DNA of 14,352 bases from an uncultured Fretibacterium sp. (GTDB lineage: Bacteria > Synergistota > Synergistia > Synergistales > Aminobacteriaceae). Below, in pieces: positions 12,446 through 14,352 of this stretch (position 1 is its first letter; each line of letters opens with the position of its first letter). The notes below the pieces were generated by a model. It was not told the DNA's origin and did not search any database. It saw only the letters and a program-made list of their open reading frames with translations. The translations under genes and the position numbers were made by a program. The stretch spans positions 1 to 14,352 of the forward strand of contig NZ_CALHIQ010000019.1 in assembly GCF_938030725.1 (NCBI RefSeq), in the 5' to 3' direction.

Positions 12446-13393
12446 ATGAAGTACGCACTTTGTTTCCCCGGTCAGGGGGCGCAGCAGGTGGGGATGGGCC
12501 AGGAGCTCTACAGGGCCTTCCCCTCCGCGAAGGCGGTCTTTGACGAGGCCGACGACGCCCTGTCCACGCACCTGACGAAGCTGATCTTCGAGGGGCCGGA
12601 GGGGGAGCTGACCCTGACGGCCAACGCTCAGCCTGCCATCATGACGGTGAGCGTCGCGGCCCTCTCCGTCCTTGAGAAGGAGATGGGCGTGGCGCTGAAG
12701 CCCGCCTGCGGGGCGGGACACAGCCTGGGCGAGTACACGGCCCTGGTCGCTGCGGGGGTTCTGTCCTTCCGCGACGCCGTCCGGCTGGTGAACAAGCGCG
12801 GTCGGTGGATGCAGGAGGCCGCCCCGGAGGGGGTTGGCGCCATGGCGGCCATCCTGGGCCTGGGGTCGGACGAGGTGAAGGCCCTGTGCGCGGAGGCCGC
12901 GCCCGGAGGCGAGTGTCAGGCGGCGAACTTCAACTCGCCGGGGCAGGTAGTGATCTCCGGCGTCAAGGAGTTCGTGGAGAAGGCCGCTGCCGCCGCCAAG
13001 GCGAAGGGGGCCCGAAAGACCGTGATGCTGAACGTCAGCGCGCCCTTCCACAGCCGCCTGATGCTCCCCGCGGCGGAGAAGCTGAAGGAGGAGTTCGAGC
13101 GCTGTTCCTGGGCGGAACCGAAGTGGCCCATCGTGGCCAACGTCAGCGCGAGCGCCGTCGTTTCAGCTGAGGAAATTCGGGACGCGCTTTACGAGCAGAC
13201 CTTCAGCCCCGTGCTGTGGGAGAGCTCCGTGCTCTACATGGCGGATTACGGCGTGGACACGTTCCTGGAGCTGGGGCCCGGCGAGGTCCTCTGCGGGCTG
13301 ATCAAGCGGTGTCGCAAGGGCATGAAGCAGATGGCGGCCGGCGATCCGGAGTCACTCGAAGCCATGGCCACGGCCCTGCGGGAGGGCGCGTGA
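12446..13393 (+). CDS. fabD: FabD, malonyl-CoA:ACP transacylase
   Basis: 315 residues. It moves the malonyl group from CoA to the phosphopantetheine arm of ACP, supplying the elongation units and consuming the FapR effector. Visible motifs are GQGAQ (9-13), the nucleophile in GHSLGEY (S93) and the catalytic histidine in SAPFHSRLM (H202), matching the S92/H201 spacing of the E. coli enzyme. ELGPGEVLCGLIKR is the usual C-terminal stretch. The length is typical. ATG 12446 follows AGGAGG at about 10 nt. Its stop overlaps the fabG start (TGATG), which suggests coupled translation. Confidence 0.97.
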   Translation: MKYALCFPGQGAQQVGMGQELYRAFPSAKAVFDEADDALSTHLTKLIFEGPEGELTLTANAQPAIMTVSVAALSVLEKEMGVALKPACGAGHSLGEYTALVAAGVLSFRDAVRLVNKRGRWMQEAAPEGVGAMAAILGLGSDEVKALCAEAAPGGECQAANFNSPGQVVISGVKEFVEKAAAAAKAKGARKTVMLNVSAPFHSRLMLPAAEKLKEEFERCSWAEPKWPIVANVSASAVVSAEEIRDALYEQTFSPVLWESSVLYMADYGVDTFLELGPGEVLCGLIKRCRKGMKQMAAGDPESLEAMATALREGA

Positions 13394-14133
13394 TGGCGCG
13401 CCGGGTGGCCCTCGTCACAGGAGGGGGCCGGGGCATCGGCCGCGCCATCGTCCTGGAGCTTGCGCGGAACGGCTGTGACGTGGCGGTGAACTACGCAAAG
13501 AGCGCCGACGCGGCGGACGAAACCGCCCGCGCGGCGTCCGCCCTGGGCGTCCACGCGGAAACCTTCGGCGCGGACGTTTCGGACCGCTCTCAGGCGGAGG
13601 CCCTGTTCAAGGCCGTCCGGGAGGCCATGGGCCCCGTCGAGGTGCTGGTGAACAACGCCGGCATCACCCGCGACGGGCTCCTGGTCCGGATGAAGCCCGA
13701 GGACTGGGACGCCGTGATCGCGGCGAACCTGAGCTCGGTGTTCTACTGCACGAAGGAGGCCGTCCGCGACATGGCGCGGGCTCGCTGGGGCCGCATCGTC
13801 AACCTGGCCTCGGTGGTGGGGCTCATCGGCAATGCAGGACAGGCGAACTACAGCGCCTCGAAGGCGGGGATCATCGGCTTCACGAAGTCCGTAGCGCGGG
13901 AGTACGCCGCGCGCGGCATCACGGTCAACGCCATCGCGCCGGGCTTTATCGACACCAGCATGACGGCGGTCCTGAAGGAGGACGTCAAGGTCGCGATCGC
14001 TGCACAGATCCCCATGGGGACCATCGGGACGCCCGAAGATGTGGCCCGTGCCGCCGCGTTTTTTGCCTCGGAGGGAAGCTCGTACATCACGGGGCAGGTT
14101 TTGGCAGTTGACGGCGGCATGACGATGTGTTAG
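13393..14133 (+). CDS. fabG: FabG, 3-oxoacyl-ACP reductase
   Basis: 246 residues, a short-chain dehydrogenase/reductase. It reduces 3-oxoacyl-ACP to 3-hydroxyacyl-ACP with NADPH. The Rossmann motif TGGGRGIG (about 9-16), NNAGITRDGL, and the catalytic N112, S140, Y153 and K157 (YSASK) are all present, as is the FabG-type ending YITGQVLAVDGGM. R13 in the glycine motif fits NADP(H) preference. ATG 13393 overlaps the fabD TGA; reading further upstream in this frame would run through fabD and was rejected. Confidence 0.97.
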   Translation: MARRVALVTGGGRGIGRAIVLELARNGCDVAVNYAKSADAADETARAASALGVHAETFGADVSDRSQAEALFKAVREAMGPVEVLVNNAGITRDGLLVRMKPEDWDAVIAANLSSVFYCTKEAVRDMARARWGRIVNLASVVGLIGNAGQANYSASKAGIIGFTKSVAREYAARGITVNAIAPGFIDTSMTAVLKEDVKVAIAAQIPMGTIGTPEDVARAAAFFASEGSSYITGQVLAVDGGMTMC

Positions 14134-14171
14134 ATATACAACAAACGGTTTTACGGGGGGAGGTGAGCTGG

Positions 14172-14352
14172 ATGAAGAAGGAAGAAGTTCTGGCCAGGCT
14201 GAAGGAGATCATCACGGACCGCCTGGATGTTGAGGAGGATCAGATCGTTCCGGAGGCGACGTTTGTCGAGGACCTTGGGGCGGACTCCCTGGACATTGTG
14301 GAGCTGATCATGGGCATCGAGGAGGAGTTCGACATCGAGATCCCCGATGAGG
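14172..14352 (+). CDS. acpP: Acyl carrier protein, 5' part (cut by window end)
   Basis: The first 60 residues are visible. It is very acidic, with the phosphopantetheine attachment site in LGADSLDIVEL (S39), and starts MKKEEVLARLKEIITDRL. A complete ACP has about 75-80 residues, so only the last helix is missing. It carries the growing acyl chains handled by FabD, FabG, FabK and PlsX. ATG 14172 follows a very strong ribosome site (GGGGGGAGGTGA) by 5 nt, in keeping with the high level at which ACP is usually made. The 38-nt gap after fabG shows no terminator. Confidence 0.96.
   Translation, partial: MKKEEVLARLKEIITDRLDVEEDQIVPEATFVEDLGADSLDIVELIMGIEEEFDIEIPDE

Noticed and set aside
1..14352. 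tRNA, rRNA, riboswitch, insertion sequence or prophage genes
   Set aside because: I looked for tRNA-like TTCGANNC arms, transposase motifs and long terminal inverted repeats and saw none I could defend.

Overview
The window is a GC-rich bacterial chromosome segment with dense coding, strong GGAGG-type ribosome binding sites and short intergenic gaps. A FapR-controlled fatty-acid operon that uses FabK, in a strongly GC-rich diderm-like gene style, suggests Synergistota or a GC-rich Firmicute relative. This is an inference from gene content and style; no rRNA or marker phylogeny is available here.

Layout. (a) 3-74: the tail of a plus-strand gene. (b) 174-2429, minus: an orphan McrB-type AAA+ ATPase with an unrecognised N-terminal domain, joined by a long Pro/Ala/Glu linker built from 60-bp tandem repeats. 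(c) 2695-5386, plus: an M24 Xaa-Pro peptidase followed by lysS, closed by a hairpin shared with the convergent pair that follows. (d) 5468-6534, minus: a two-gene thiol-redox operon, an exported CPAC thioredoxin-like protein and a CcdA-type membrane electron carrier. (e) 6853-8022, plus: a 389-residue protein I cannot place. (f) 8099-8617, minus: a small nitroreductase. (g) 8675-9470: a disturbed accessory patch. It holds the frameshifted C-terminal remnant of an HxlR-family regulator, cut off at the edge of an AT-rich, apparently foreign segment that carries a bleomycin-resistance/VOC-like gene, its own promoter and a possible leader peptide. (h) 9574-14352, plus: the fatty-acid operon fapR-plsX-fabK-fabD-fabG-acpP, running off the window end inside acpP.

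How the genes work together. The strongest regulatory signal is a near-perfect FapR operator (9620-9636) just downstream of a good sigma70-type promoter (TTGACG-17-TATACT) and ahead of fapR itself. The first gene product should therefore repress the whole lipid operon, including itself, and be relieved by malonyl-CoA as in Bacillus. FabD makes malonyl-ACP, FabG and FabK carry out two reductions of the elongation cycle on AcpP, and PlsX passes the finished acyl chain to phospholipid synthesis. fabH and rpmF, often next to plsX, are not present here; fabF and fabZ could lie beyond the right edge.

Most worth a second look: the orphan McrB-like ATPase with its repeat linker; the HxlR ruin and AT-rich insert with similar palindromes near both ends; substitutions in FapR at positions that contact malonyl-CoA in Bacillus; and a 22-codon ORF that bridges fapR and plsX with ATGA overlaps at both ends.
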